Position numbers and translations under genes: made by a program. Shown one piece after another: positions 25,852-33,604 of a stretch of 64,000 bases of DNA (its first letter is position 1; each line of letters starts with the position of its first letter). The stretch covers positions 1-64,000 of the forward strand of contig NZ_JAGPYK010000019.1 in assembly GCF_018070045.1 (NCBI RefSeq), read 5' to 3'. The DNA is from Micromonospora sp. U21 (GTDB lineage: Bacteria; Actinomycetota; Actinomycetes; Mycobacteriales; Micromonosporaceae). Under the pieces are notes generated by a model. That model saw only the letters and a list, made by a program, of their open reading frames with translations. It searched no databases and was not told the origin of the DNA.

Positions 25852-27551
25852 CAGTCCTCCTCCCGGCTGACCGTCGCCCGGTAGCGCGGCTCGCCGTCCA
25901 GCAGCTCGGCGTGCGTCCCCTCGGCCACCACCTTGCCGTCCTCCACGAAGATCACCCGGTCGGCTCGGCTGAGCACCAGCGGGCTGGTGGTGCAGACCAG
26001 GGTGGTCCGGCCGGCGCGCGCGTCAGCCAACCGCCGCGCGATCCGGGCTTCGGTGTGCGCGTCGACCGCGCTGGTCGGCTCGACCAGCAGCAACGTCTCC
26101 GGGTCGGCGACCAGCGCGCGGGCCAACCGCAGCCGCTGCCGCTGGCCCCCGGAGAACTCCCGGCCACGCTCCGCCACCGGGCTGTCCAGCCCGTCGGGCA
26201 GCGCATCGACGATGTCCATCGCGCTCGCCGCGACCAGCGCCGCGGCGAGTGCCGCGTCGTCGCCCCGGTCGTGCGGGTCCAGCTCCGTGCGGAGCCGGCC
26301 GGTGAACAGATGTGCGTCGTTGTCGGCCACCAGGATCCGCGCGCGCACCGTCGCCAGCGCCAGCGACCGCAGCGGTACGCCGTGCAGCGTGGCGTCCGAA
26401 TCGGTGTACCGGCCGAGCCGGTCCACGATCGCGGCCGCGTCCTCGGGGACGGTGGCGGCCAGCGCGGTGAACCGGCCGGGGAGCAGCACCACCCCGGAGC
26501 CGGGGTCGGCCAGCTCCCCCGGCCCGTCCGGCAGCGTCACCGGCTGCGCCGGGTCGACCAGCTCCGGGGTGAGTCGCAGCAGCCGGACCACCCGGCGGGC
26601 CGACACGTGCCCACGGGTCAGCTTGTCGACCGCCTCGGTGAGGTTGCGCAGCGGGTTGACCAGGAACGCGGTGTAGCCGTAGAAGGCGACCAGTTGCCCG
26701 GCGCTGATCTGGTCGCGCAGCGCGAACCGGGCACCCAGCCAGGTCACCAGCACCAGGAAGGCGCCGGGCAGCAGCACCTGCGCCGCCTCCAGCAGCGACT
26801 CGACCCGGGCCACCCGCAGGCCACGCGTGCGCAGCTCCTGCGACCGGGCCCGGTAGCGGGCGGAGAGCACCGGCTCGCCCCCGACGCCGCGCAGCACCCG
26901 CAGCCCGGAGACGATGTCGCCGGCCCGGGTGGTCAGCGCTCCCTCCGCGTCCCGGTACGCCTGCTGCTGCCGGTGCAGCGGCCGGATGAGCAGCGCCACC
27001 ACCGCCATCAGCAACGGTACGCCGAGCACCACGACCAGCCCGAGCGGCACGGAGGCGTTCAGCAGGATCACCGCGACGGTGGCGATCGCGACCAGCGCAC
27101 CGGTGCCCCGGGCGGTGATGTCGATGGCGTTCCCGATCTGGCCGATGTCGGAGGTGCCGATGCTCACCACCTCGCCGGCGGCCACCCGGCGGGGCAGCGC
27201 GGCGCCGAGCCGGTTCGCCGCCTCCACCGTCAACTGCACCGTCCGGTACGCCCCGGCCAGAAAGTTGTGCACGGCGCAGCGGTGCCGAAGGATCCCGGCT
27301 CCGGCCTGGAGCACGCCCAGCCCGAGCAGCACCACACCCCAGGTGAGCAGGGCGTCCTCGTCGCGGCGTGCCAACCCGTCGACGGCCCGGCCGACGGCGG
27401 CCGGCATCAGCGCCTGCGCCACCATCCACACCACGCCGAGCGCGATGCCGGCGGTGAACAGCCGCTTGTGCCGGCCGGCCAACCAGATCAGGTAGCGGGT
27501 CGCCGACCGGGTATCGGGTACGCCGGGTTCGCCGGCCGGTGAGAAGCGCAT
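25851..27551 (-). CDS. ABC exporter half-transporter with degenerate ATPase site
   Basis: 566 aa: exporter membrane domain (about 20-310) and a nucleotide-binding domain. The signature FSGGQRQR is intact. The P-loop position reads LAATVPEDAAAI with no GxxGxGK, the Walker B Asp is replaced (LLLVEPTSAVD), and the switch His region reads VCTTSPL. It therefore cannot hydrolyse ATP by itself and must work as a heterodimer with the next gene, to which it is translationally coupled. No frameshift was seen; the loss is by substitution, which argues for a long-standing specialised subunit and not a decaying gene. Confidence 0.88.
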   Translation of the reverse strand: MRFSPAGEPGVPDTRSATRYLIWLAGRHKRLFTAGIALGVVWMVAQALMPAAVGRAVDGLARRDEDALLTWGVVLLGLGVLQAGAGILRHRCAVHNFLAGAYRTVQLTVEAANRLGAALPRRVAAGEVVSIGTSDIGQIGNAIDITARGTGALVAIATVAVILLNASVPLGLVVVLGVPLLMAVVALLIRPLHRQQQAYRDAEGALTTRAGDIVSGLRVLRGVGGEPVLSARYRARSQELRTRGLRVARVESLLEAAQVLLPGAFLVLVTWLGARFALRDQISAGQLVAFYGYTAFLVNPLRNLTEAVDKLTRGHVSARRVVRLLRLTPELVDPAQPVTLPDGPGELADPGSGVVLLPGRFTALAATVPEDAAAIVDRLGRYTDSDATLHGVPLRSLALATVRARILVADNDAHLFTGRLRTELDPHDRGDDAALAAALVAASAMDIVDALPDGLDSPVAERGREFSGGQRQRLRLARALVADPETLLLVEPTSAVDAHTEARIARRLADARAGRTTLVCTTSPLVLSRADRVIFVEDGKVVAEGTHAELLDGEPRYRATVSREED

Positions 27552-27643
27552 AGCGGCTCGACGCTAGGCGGCGACCCTGGCCCGGGCGAATCAATTACCG
27601 CCCGAAGGTGCCGCAGCTCACTGCGATGAGCGGGTCGGCGGGG

Positions 27644-27898
27644 TCAGCGGTCGACCTGGGTGAAGTCCCAGGAGTGCGGGGCGCGGGCCACCAGCAGAGC
27701 GGGCGGCTCGGGTAGCGGGCGCGGGTTGCTGCGCCACTTGGAGATGACCACGACCCGGTGGTCGGTGGAGGAGAAGACCTCGCTGGACACGTGCAGCGGG
27801 TCGTGCTCCAACTCGGGCAGGGCGGTGTCGCACACCCAGGTGATCAGGTCGGCGACGCCGTACGCCTCCGCGCGCGCCTCCCACATCCGCACGATCAT
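27644..27898 (-). CDS. Small conserved protein behind tsaD, possible ABM-like fold
   Basis: 84-aa protein beginning MIVRMWEARAEAYGVADL and ending in PHSWDFTQVD. The opening strand, the central VVVISKW strand and the length suggest a dimeric alpha/beta barrel of the antibiotic-biosynthesis-monooxygenase type; this is a fold guess only. ATG at 27898 lies 14 bp after the tsaD stop, so it is probably the last gene of the tsaB-rimI-tsaD transcript. Confidence 0.65.
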   Translation of the reverse strand: MIVRMWEARAEAYGVADLITWVCDTALPELEHDPLHVSSEVFSSTDHRVVVISKWRSNPRPLPEPPALLVARAPHSWDFTQVDR

Positions 27899-27912
27899 GT
27901 CCGTCGCCCCCG

Positions 27913-28959
27913 TCACACGCTGACCGTGGTCAACGGCAGCGCCGAGTCGGCCGGCAGGTCCAGCCGGCTGGGCGCGACTCCGGCGGCGACCAGGTGCGAC
28001 CCGAGAGCGGCAACCATCGCCCCGTTGTCGGTGCAGAGCTTCGGTCGGGGCACCCGGACCTGGATGCCGTACTTCTCGGCCCGCTGCTCGGCCAACGCCC
28101 GCAGGCGGGAGTTCGCCGCCACGCCCCCGCCGATGACCAGGGTCTCGATTCCGTTCGCGCGGCAGGCGGCGAGCGCCTTGGTGGTCAGCACGTCGCAGAC
28201 CGCCTCCTGGAAGGACGCGGCCACGTCGGCCACGGGCACGGGCTCGCCGGCGCGCTGGCGCGCCTCGACCCAGCGGGCCACCGCCGTCTTCAGTCCGGAG
28301 AACGAGAAGTCGTACCGGTGCGCGGCGAGGTCCTTGGCGGCGGTCAGCCCGCGCGGGAAGGCGATCGCGGCCGCGTCGCCGGCCCGGGCCTCGCGGTCGA
28401 TGGGCGGGCCGCCCGGAAATGGCAGTCCGAGCAGCCGGGCGACCTTGTCGAACGCCTCGCCGGCCGCGTCGTCGATGGTGGCACCGAGCGGGGTGACGCC
28501 CCGGGCCAGGTCGTCGACCAGCAGGAGGGACGAGTGCCCGCCGGACACCAGCAGCGCGATGGCGGGTTCGGGCAGCGGACCGTGCTCGAGGGTGTCCACG
28601 GCGACGTGCGCCGCCAGGTGGTTGACGCCGTACACCGGCTTTTCCGCGGCGAGCGCGTACCCCTTGGCGGCGGCGACGCCGACCAGCAGCGCGCCGGCCA
28701 GCCCGGGGCCGGAGGTGACCGCGATCGCGTCGATGTCGGCCAGGGTGACGCCGGCCTCGGTCAGCGCCCGGTCCATGGTCGGCACGATGGCCTCGAGGTG
28801 GGCCCGGCTGGCCACTTCGGGCACCACGCCCCCGAACCGGGCGTGCTCCTCGACGCTGGAGGCGAGCGCGTCGGCCAGCAGGGTGTGCCCCCGCACGATG
28901 CCGACGCCGGTCTCGTCGCAGGAGGTCTCGATGCCCAGGATCAGCGGTTCGTCAGCCAT
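27913..28959 (-). CDS. tsaD: tRNA N6-adenosine threonylcarbamoyltransferase TsaD
   Basis: Transfers the threonylcarbamoyl group to A37 of ANN-decoding tRNAs with TsaB and TsaE. 348 aa, ASKHA fold: LGIETSCDETG at the N-terminus, metal-binding HLAAH (about 109-113), LLVSGGHS, and GGGVAANSRLR. ATG at 28959 overlaps the rimI stop by 8 bases. Its start has no strong ribosome site, consistent with translational coupling. Confidence 0.96.
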   Translation of the reverse strand: MADEPLILGIETSCDETGVGIVRGHTLLADALASSVEEHARFGGVVPEVASRAHLEAIVPTMDRALTEAGVTLADIDAIAVTSGPGLAGALLVGVAAAKGYALAAEKPVYGVNHLAAHVAVDTLEHGPLPEPAIALLVSGGHSSLLLVDDLARGVTPLGATIDDAAGEAFDKVARLLGLPFPGGPPIDREARAGDAAAIAFPRGLTAAKDLAAHRYDFSFSGLKTAVARWVEARQRAGEPVPVADVAASFQEAVCDVLTTKALAACRANGIETLVIGGGVAANSRLRALAEQRAEKYGIQVRVPRPKLCTDNGAMVAALGSHLVAAGVAPSRLDLPADSALPLTTVSV

Positions 28960-29431
28960 GGTCGTGTGGTCCGTTCCCGGTCGGCTCGGCGACGCGCTGC
29001 ATGACCAGCGCGTCGGTGTTGCTCGGTTGGTAGTAGCCGCGCCGCACCCCGATCGGCTCGAATCCGTACGTCGCGTAGAGCCGCTGGGCGGGGGCGTTGT
29101 CCACGGCGACTTCCAGCAGGGTGCTGCGGGCGCCGACCCGGGCCGCCTCGGCGAGCAGCTCCTCCAGGAGTGCACGGCCGACGCCGCGCCGTTGGGCGTC
29201 GCGGCGGACCGCGATGTTCTGCACCCACACCTCGTCCGGCGGGGCCCCGGCGAGCCCGGCGTAGCCCAGCACGGTGCCGTCGTCGTCGGTGGCGACCCGG
29301 TAGTGGTGCCTGTTGGCCAGCTCGCTCCAGAACATGCCCGGCGACCACTGCTCGGCCCCGAAGAGGTCCGCCTCGATCGGCAGCACCTGGTCGATGTGCC
29401 ACCAGCGGAACCGGTCCAGTCGCACGCTCAC
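28952..29431 (-). CDS. rimI: Ribosomal-protein-alanine N-acetyltransferase RimI
   Basis: 159-aa GNAT acetyltransferase: acetyl-CoA loop RRDAQRRGVGRALLEELL and C-terminal NAPAQRLYATYGFEPIGVRRGYY. Located between tsaB and tsaD with 4- and 8-base overlaps, the standard actinobacterial arrangement. Expected to acetylate the N-terminus of ribosomal protein S18, though broader targets are possible. GTG start at 29431. Confidence 0.93.
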   Translation of the reverse strand: MSVRLDRFRWWHIDQVLPIEADLFGAEQWSPGMFWSELANRHHYRVATDDDGTVLGYAGLAGAPPDEVWVQNIAVRRDAQRRGVGRALLEELLAEAARVGARSTLLEVAVDNAPAQRLYATYGFEPIGVRRGYYQPSNTDALVMQRVAEPTGNGPHDHG

Positions 29432-30105
29432 GGGAGGACCGGTTTGCGGCCGGTCGCCACCACGGCGTCCGGACGGCGCAGGTAGAGCGGGGTGAGCCGC
29501 TCACCGGGTGCGCCGGCCCGGATCCGCTCGGCGGCGAGCAGCGCCAGCACGGTGGCGTCCGGATAGCGCGGCTCGACCCGGACCGGCAGGCCCAGAGTCT
29601 CGGCGTACCGGTGGGCACCGTCGCCGATCGCGGCCGTCGCTCCCAGTTCCCGGGCGCGGGCGGCGGCCACCACGGGCGTGGACACCTCGGGTCCGACGAT
29701 CCGCTGGCCGGCGCCGTCGTAGACGGCCCAGTAGAGCTCCTTGCGGCGAGCGTCACTGGCGGCCAGCACCGGCTCGCCGACTGCCGCCGGGTAGCCGATG
29801 CCGTCCAGCGAGCAGACGCCGTACGTCGGGATGTTGAGTACCTGGCCCATGGTGGCGGCGGTGACCAGGCCGACCCGCAGCCCGGTGAACGGCCCGGGCC
29901 CGAGCCCGGCGACGATGGCAGCCAGGTCCTGTGGGCGCGCGTCGGCGTCGGCGAGGACCGCGTCGACCTGGGGCGCCAGCAGTTCGCCGTGCGCGCGGGC
30001 GTCGACCGTGCACCGGTGCGCCCGGGACGCCACACCGTCCGCCGAGACCTCCACCAGCGCGGCGGTCACCGCGGGGGTCGAGCTGTCCACCACGAGTACG
30101 AGCAC
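29428..30105 (-). CDS. tsaB: tRNA t6A biosynthesis protein TsaB
   Basis: 225-aa ASKHA-fold partner of TsaD. N-terminal VLVVDSSTPAV, GPGPFTGLRVGLVTA and SLDGIGYPA are typical. GTG at 30105 starts at the first strand; longer frames run into the intergenic region and add ten non-conserved residues. First gene of tsaB-rimI-tsaD. Confidence 0.93.
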   Translation of the reverse strand: MLVLVVDSSTPAVTAALVEVSADGVASRAHRCTVDARAHGELLAPQVDAVLADADARPQDLAAIVAGLGPGPFTGLRVGLVTAATMGQVLNIPTYGVCSLDGIGYPAAVGEPVLAASDARRKELYWAVYDGAGQRIVGPEVSTPVVAAARARELGATAAIGDGAHRYAETLGLPVRVEPRYPDATVLALLAAERIRAGAPGERLTPLYLRRPDAVVATGRKPVLP

Positions 30106-30218
30106 GGTTAGCCAGCCTAGCCGCCCCGCCGCCACCCCCGGTCACGCCCTGCCACTTGCCATGCCGCCGCCCGAACCGGGCTACCGCCCGCAAGCGGGTG
30201 ACCGCCCGGCCACGCCCC

Positions 30219-30272
30219 CGCCGGGCGCCCACGCCCCGCCGGACGCCCACGCCCCGCCGGACGCCCACGCCC
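30219..30272. repeat. Tandem repeat, three copies of 18 bp
   Basis: Three consecutive copies of an 18-bp unit starting CGCCGGACGCCC; the first differs at one position. It ends 4 bp before the large palindrome that follows, in the region upstream of tsaB. Confidence 0.75.
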
Positions 30273-30275
30273 CCA

Positions 30276-30327
30276 ATGAGCGTTATACCTGTGAGTCATA
30301 GTTATGACTCACAGGTATAACGCTCAT
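30276..30327. repeat. Near-perfect 52-bp palindrome (25-bp arms)
   Basis: Arms 30276-30300 and 30303-30327 are exact reverse complements with a 2-base centre. The element is far more AT-rich than its surroundings. It stands between the divergent tsaB and helix-turn-helix genes, where terminators are not needed, so a dispersed palindromic repeat or protein-binding site is more likely. I believe similar elements recur in Micromonospora genomes, but this is from memory. Confidence 0.85.
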
Positions 30328-30447
30328 CAGAGCGTGCCCAGCCGTCGAGGGCACGTCATCGCTCACCGGGTCTCGGACGGAAGCCGGCCAGTCGCCAATC
30401 CGCCTCAGCGGTATCCGTCACCGCCCGGCCTGGTCCATCATCCCGGG

Positions 30448-31212
30448 ATGCCATCCACGCGCCTTGTCACTGTGCTCGGCACCGCTATCCGACAGCGACG
30501 GCACCTACGCGAGCTGAGCCAATGTGAGCTGGCCGAGTTGGCCGGGGTCAGCCAGGCGGCGGTGGCCCGGATCGAATGCGGTAAACGCGCGCCCAGCATC
30601 GCCGTGCTCGAGGCGCTGCTCGCCGCGATGGACGTGCAGCTGGTCGTCGGGATCGAGCCGCTGGACGCACACCTCGACGCCCGGATCGACGACCTGGCCG
30701 CCCGGCCGATCGCCGAGCGGATCGACGAGTTGGGCCTGCACCGGATGCTGGACCGGCTCACCGACTTCCCACAGGTGATCACCGGAAGCATGGCGGCGCT
30801 GTTGCAGGGTGCGCCGGTGCCGGTTGAGGCGCTGGAGATCGCCGTGCGTTGGCAAGACTCGAAACGGTTCACCCGCTGGCTGGAGGCCGCCTGCGGCCAG
30901 CGGTGGAACGCCCGCTGGGGTGAGTTCGGCGGGGTGTGGTTGGAGCCCGAGGAGCATGGCGAGCACCTGTGGACGACCCGCTACGGCGAGATCAGGGCCA
31001 CGATGTGCGACGAGCTGCCCGAGACGATCGAGGTACGCCACGCCGGGCGGGGTTACCGGGTCGTGCCGCTGGTCGAGCTTGAGCTGACCGAGCCGCGGGC
31101 CGGCGACCTGCTGCGCCGCTACCGGACTCGGCAACTGATTGGCGGGACTGACCCGGCGGCCCAGGCCGGGGCAGACCCGCGTGGCAGCAGGAGCGGCCCG
31201 GCCGGGCAGTAG
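30448..31212 (+). CDS. Helix-turn-helix protein with nucleotidyltransferase-like C-terminus
   Basis: 254 aa. N-terminal XRE-type helix-turn-helix (about 10-65; RELSQCELAELAGVSQAAVARIE). The C-terminal part (about 100-235) contains VITGSMAALLQGAPVPVEALEIAV, which resembles the GG/GS...DxD core of nucleotidyltransferase-fold antitoxin/toxin proteins, but the catalytic Asp pair is not conserved, so enzymatic activity is unlikely. ATG at 30448 follows a short G-rich stretch; the open frame extends upstream into the palindrome, which is unlikely to be coding. Likely a stand-alone regulator; target unknown. Confidence 0.7.
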   Translation: MPSTRLVTVLGTAIRQRRHLRELSQCELAELAGVSQAAVARIECGKRAPSIAVLEALLAAMDVQLVVGIEPLDAHLDARIDDLAARPIAERIDELGLHRMLDRLTDFPQVITGSMAALLQGAPVPVEALEIAVRWQDSKRFTRWLEAACGQRWNARWGEFGGVWLEPEEHGEHLWTTRYGEIRATMCDELPETIEVRHAGRGYRVVPLVELELTEPRAGDLLRRYRTRQLIGGTDPAAQAGADPRGSRSGPAGQ

Positions 31213-31248
31213 GGCAGAACGACGGTCGCGCGGCCGGGACCGGGCAGG

Positions 31249-31950
31249 TCAGCCGGCGGTGCGGTCCCAGTCGATGGTGGGCAGGCCGGCGTCGGCGAGC
31301 GCCTTGTTGGCAGCGCTGAACGGTCGGCTGCCGAGGAAGCCGCGCGGGTTCATCGGGCTGGGGTGACCGGCCTCCAGCACCACGTGCTGCGGGTTGGTGA
31401 CCAGGGCGGCCTTCTTGCGGGCGTACCCGCCCCAGAGCAGGAAGACCACCCGGTCCGGTGACGCGTCCAGCGCGCGGATCGTGGCGTCGGTGAACTCTTC
31501 CCAGCCGGAGTTGGCATGCGAGCCCGGGGTGGCCTGACGGACCGTCAGCACCGAATTGAGCAGCAGCACGCCCTGCGCGGCCCAGCCGTCGAGGTTGCCA
31601 CTGCGCGGCTTGGGCACGCCCAGGTCCTCGCCCAACTCCTTGAAGACGTTGCGCAGCGACGGCGGCACCGTCACCCCGTCCCGGACGCTGAAGCTCAGCC
31701 CGTGCGCCTGGCCGGCCCGGTGGTACGGATCCTGCCCGAGGATCAGCACCCGGGTGCCCTGCGGCGGGCAGAGCCGGAATGCGGAGAACAGATCCGTCAG
31801 CGGCGGGAAGACGGTCTGCGTCGCGTACTCCCGGGCGACGAACTCGGCCAACGCGGCGGTGCGGGCCGGATCCAGGTGGGGTGTGAGCACGGCACGCCAC
31901 TGCTCCGGCAGCAGAGCCAGCAGATCCAGGGCGGGGGCATCGTCGGACAT
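31249..31950 (-). CDS. ung: Uracil-DNA glycosylase, family 1
   Basis: Removes uracil from DNA in base excision repair. 233 aa with the water-activating loop GQDPYH, the LLLNSVLTV strand, and the DNA-intercalation loop HPSPMN. Full length. Stands between the tsaE-side operon and the helix-turn-helix gene; 68 bp separates it from tsaE, so it may be read from the same transcript. Confidence 0.97.
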   Translation of the reverse strand: MSDDAPALDLLALLPEQWRAVLTPHLDPARTAALAEFVAREYATQTVFPPLTDLFSAFRLCPPQGTRVLILGQDPYHRAGQAHGLSFSVRDGVTVPPSLRNVFKELGEDLGVPKPRSGNLDGWAAQGVLLLNSVLTVRQATPGSHANSGWEEFTDATIRALDASPDRVVFLLWGGYARKKAALVTNPQHVVLEAGHPSPMNPRGFLGSRPFSAANKALADAGLPTIDWDRTAG

Positions 31951-32018
31951 CAGGAACCTCTCACAGCGCGGGTCGGTCCCCGCACTCTAGGCATCCGGTA
32001 CGACAGCGACCCGGCGGC

Positions 32019-32501
32019 CTAAGCCAGGTCGGCGAGCCGCCGGGCCCAGTCGCCACCGACCGGGTCGAGTTCGACGATCCGGGTGTCGTCGTCGCGGCGG
32101 TCGATGCGGACCCGCAGGTGCGCGTCCACCAACTGCTCCACCAGGCCCTCGCCCCACTCCACCACGGTCACCGACTCGTCCACCGAGGCGTCCAGGTCCA
32201 GGTCGTCGATCTCGGCGCGCGGGTCCGTGGCGTCACCCAGCCGGTACGCGTCGGCGTGCACCAGGGCCACCCGGCCGCCCCGCGCCGGGTCGGGCCGGTG
32301 CACCCGGGCGATCACGAACGTCGGCGAGGTGATGTCCCCGAGCACACCGAGCCCGGCGCCGATGCCCTGGGTGAGGGCGGTCTTGCCGGCGCCCAACGGG
32401 CCGGTCAACAGCACCAGGTCGCCGGCGCGCAGCAGCCCGGCCAGCCGCCGGCCGAAGTCCCGAGTGTCCTCGACGGTCGGCAGCTTGACGACGTGACTCA
32501 C
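32019..32501 (-). CDS. tsaE: tRNA t6A biosynthesis ATPase TsaE
   Basis: 160-aa P-loop protein that drives turnover of the TsaBD complex: Walker A GPLGAGKTALTQG, SPTFVIARVH, and VEWGEGL near residue 120. GTG start overlaps the preceding hydrolase stop by 4 bases. Confidence 0.95.
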   Translation of the reverse strand: MSHVVKLPTVEDTRDFGRRLAGLLRAGDLVLLTGPLGAGKTALTQGIGAGLGVLGDITSPTFVIARVHRPDPARGGRVALVHADAYRLGDATDPRAEIDDLDLDASVDESVTVVEWGEGLVEQLVDAHLRVRIDRRDDDTRIVELDPVGGDWARRLADLA

Positions 32502-33604
32502 CGTTCCTCCACGCTCTGCAATGACTCCAGGAACCGCGCCAGGGCGCCGTTGACCTCGTCCGCGTGCTCCAACATCACCACGTGACCGCTGTCCTTGATC
32601 TTCACGAACTCGGCGTGCGGCAACCGGCGGACGATCTCCTCCGAGTGGGTCACCGGCGTGATCATGTCCTTGTCGCCGACCACCACCAGCACCGGAGTCG
32701 CCGCCAGCGCCGCGAGCGCCGGGAAGCGCGAGTGGGTGGCCAGGGTCCGCAGGTAGCGGGTCACCGTGTCGGCCGACGTCCGGGAGTTCATCGTCTCCAC
32801 GTAGGACACCAGCGCCGGGCTCGGCTTGCGGGTGCCGAAGCCGTACTTGCGGGTGAGCAGCCAGGCCACGTTCGAGGTCGACTTGCGGGCTTTGTCGATC
32901 ACCGGCCCGCCGTACCGGGTGGCGTTGCTGACCATGAACAGCACCGGGCCGCCGACCCGGCCGAGCAACGCCGGCGCGACCAGCTTGGTCTCCGCGATCA
33001 GACCACCCGAGGTGGCCATCAGCACGGTGCCCACCACCCGGTCACCGAACAGCTCCGGGAACAACTCGGCGAACGCCATGATGGTCATGCCGCCCATCGA
33101 GTGGCCGACCAGCACCAGCGGCCCCTCGGGCGTGGTCCGGTCGATCACCCGGCGCAGCGTCTGGCCGAGCGCGGCGAGGTCGTACTCCCCGGTCTCCAGC
33201 CGGCCGGACCGGCCGTGACCGGGCTGGTCGTACGCGACGATCCGGTAGTCGCCGCGCGCGGCGAGCATCTGGCGCTGGAAGTGGAAGGTGCCCATGTCCA
33301 GGCAGAAGCCGTGCACCAGCACCACCGTCGGACGCCCGGGCACCGGCCTGGTCGGCTCGACCACCTCGACGTGGATGTCGGTGCCGTCCGGCAGCTCCAG
33401 CCGGAACGCGTCGTCGTACCGCTGCTCCCCGAACGTCTCGTGCGCGTAGCGGTCGGTCGGGTCGGCCTTGAGCCGACGGACCAGCGTGCGCTCGGTCGCG
33501 ACGCCGGCCGCCAGGCCGGCCGCGGCCACCCCGACCGCGGCGCCGACCAGCCCGGCGACCCGACCGGCAGCGGTCCGCGGTCGCGGGATGCGGTACAAAT
33601 TCAT
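32498..33604 (-). CDS. Alpha/beta hydrolase
   Basis: 368-aa alpha/beta-hydrolase fold protein with an N-terminal hydrophobic helix (about 12-36) that may anchor it in the membrane. Oxyanion HGFCLDMG, nucleophile elbow GHSMGG, acid in VVGDKDM and catalytic His in DSGHVVML. Situated between alr and tsaE with 4-base overlaps on both sides, a conserved actinobacterial arrangement of unknown meaning. Substrate unknown. Confidence 0.9.
   Translation of the reverse strand: MNLYRIPRPRTAAGRVAGLVGAAVGVAAAGLAAGVATERTLVRRLKADPTDRYAHETFGEQRYDDAFRLELPDGTDIHVEVVEPTRPVPGRPTVVLVHGFCLDMGTFHFQRQMLAARGDYRIVAYDQPGHGRSGRLETGEYDLAALGQTLRRVIDRTTPEGPLVLVGHSMGGMTIMAFAELFPELFGDRVVGTVLMATSGGLIAETKLVAPALLGRVGGPVLFMVSNATRYGGPVIDKARKSTSNVAWLLTRKYGFGTRKPSPALVSYVETMNSRTSADTVTRYLRTLATHSRFPALAALAATPVLVVVGDKDMITPVTHSEEIVRRLPHAEFVKIKDSGHVVMLEHADEVNGALARFLESLQSVEER

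Noticed and set aside
23197..25884. 895-codon plus-strand frame
   Set aside because: Covers the DUF4142 gene out of frame and the exporter gene in antisense; low-complexity Gly/Arg/Gln composition and no recognisable domain.
30219..30272. Possible CRISPR-like array
   Set aside because: Directly abutting 18-bp units without spacers, only three copies and no cas genes.
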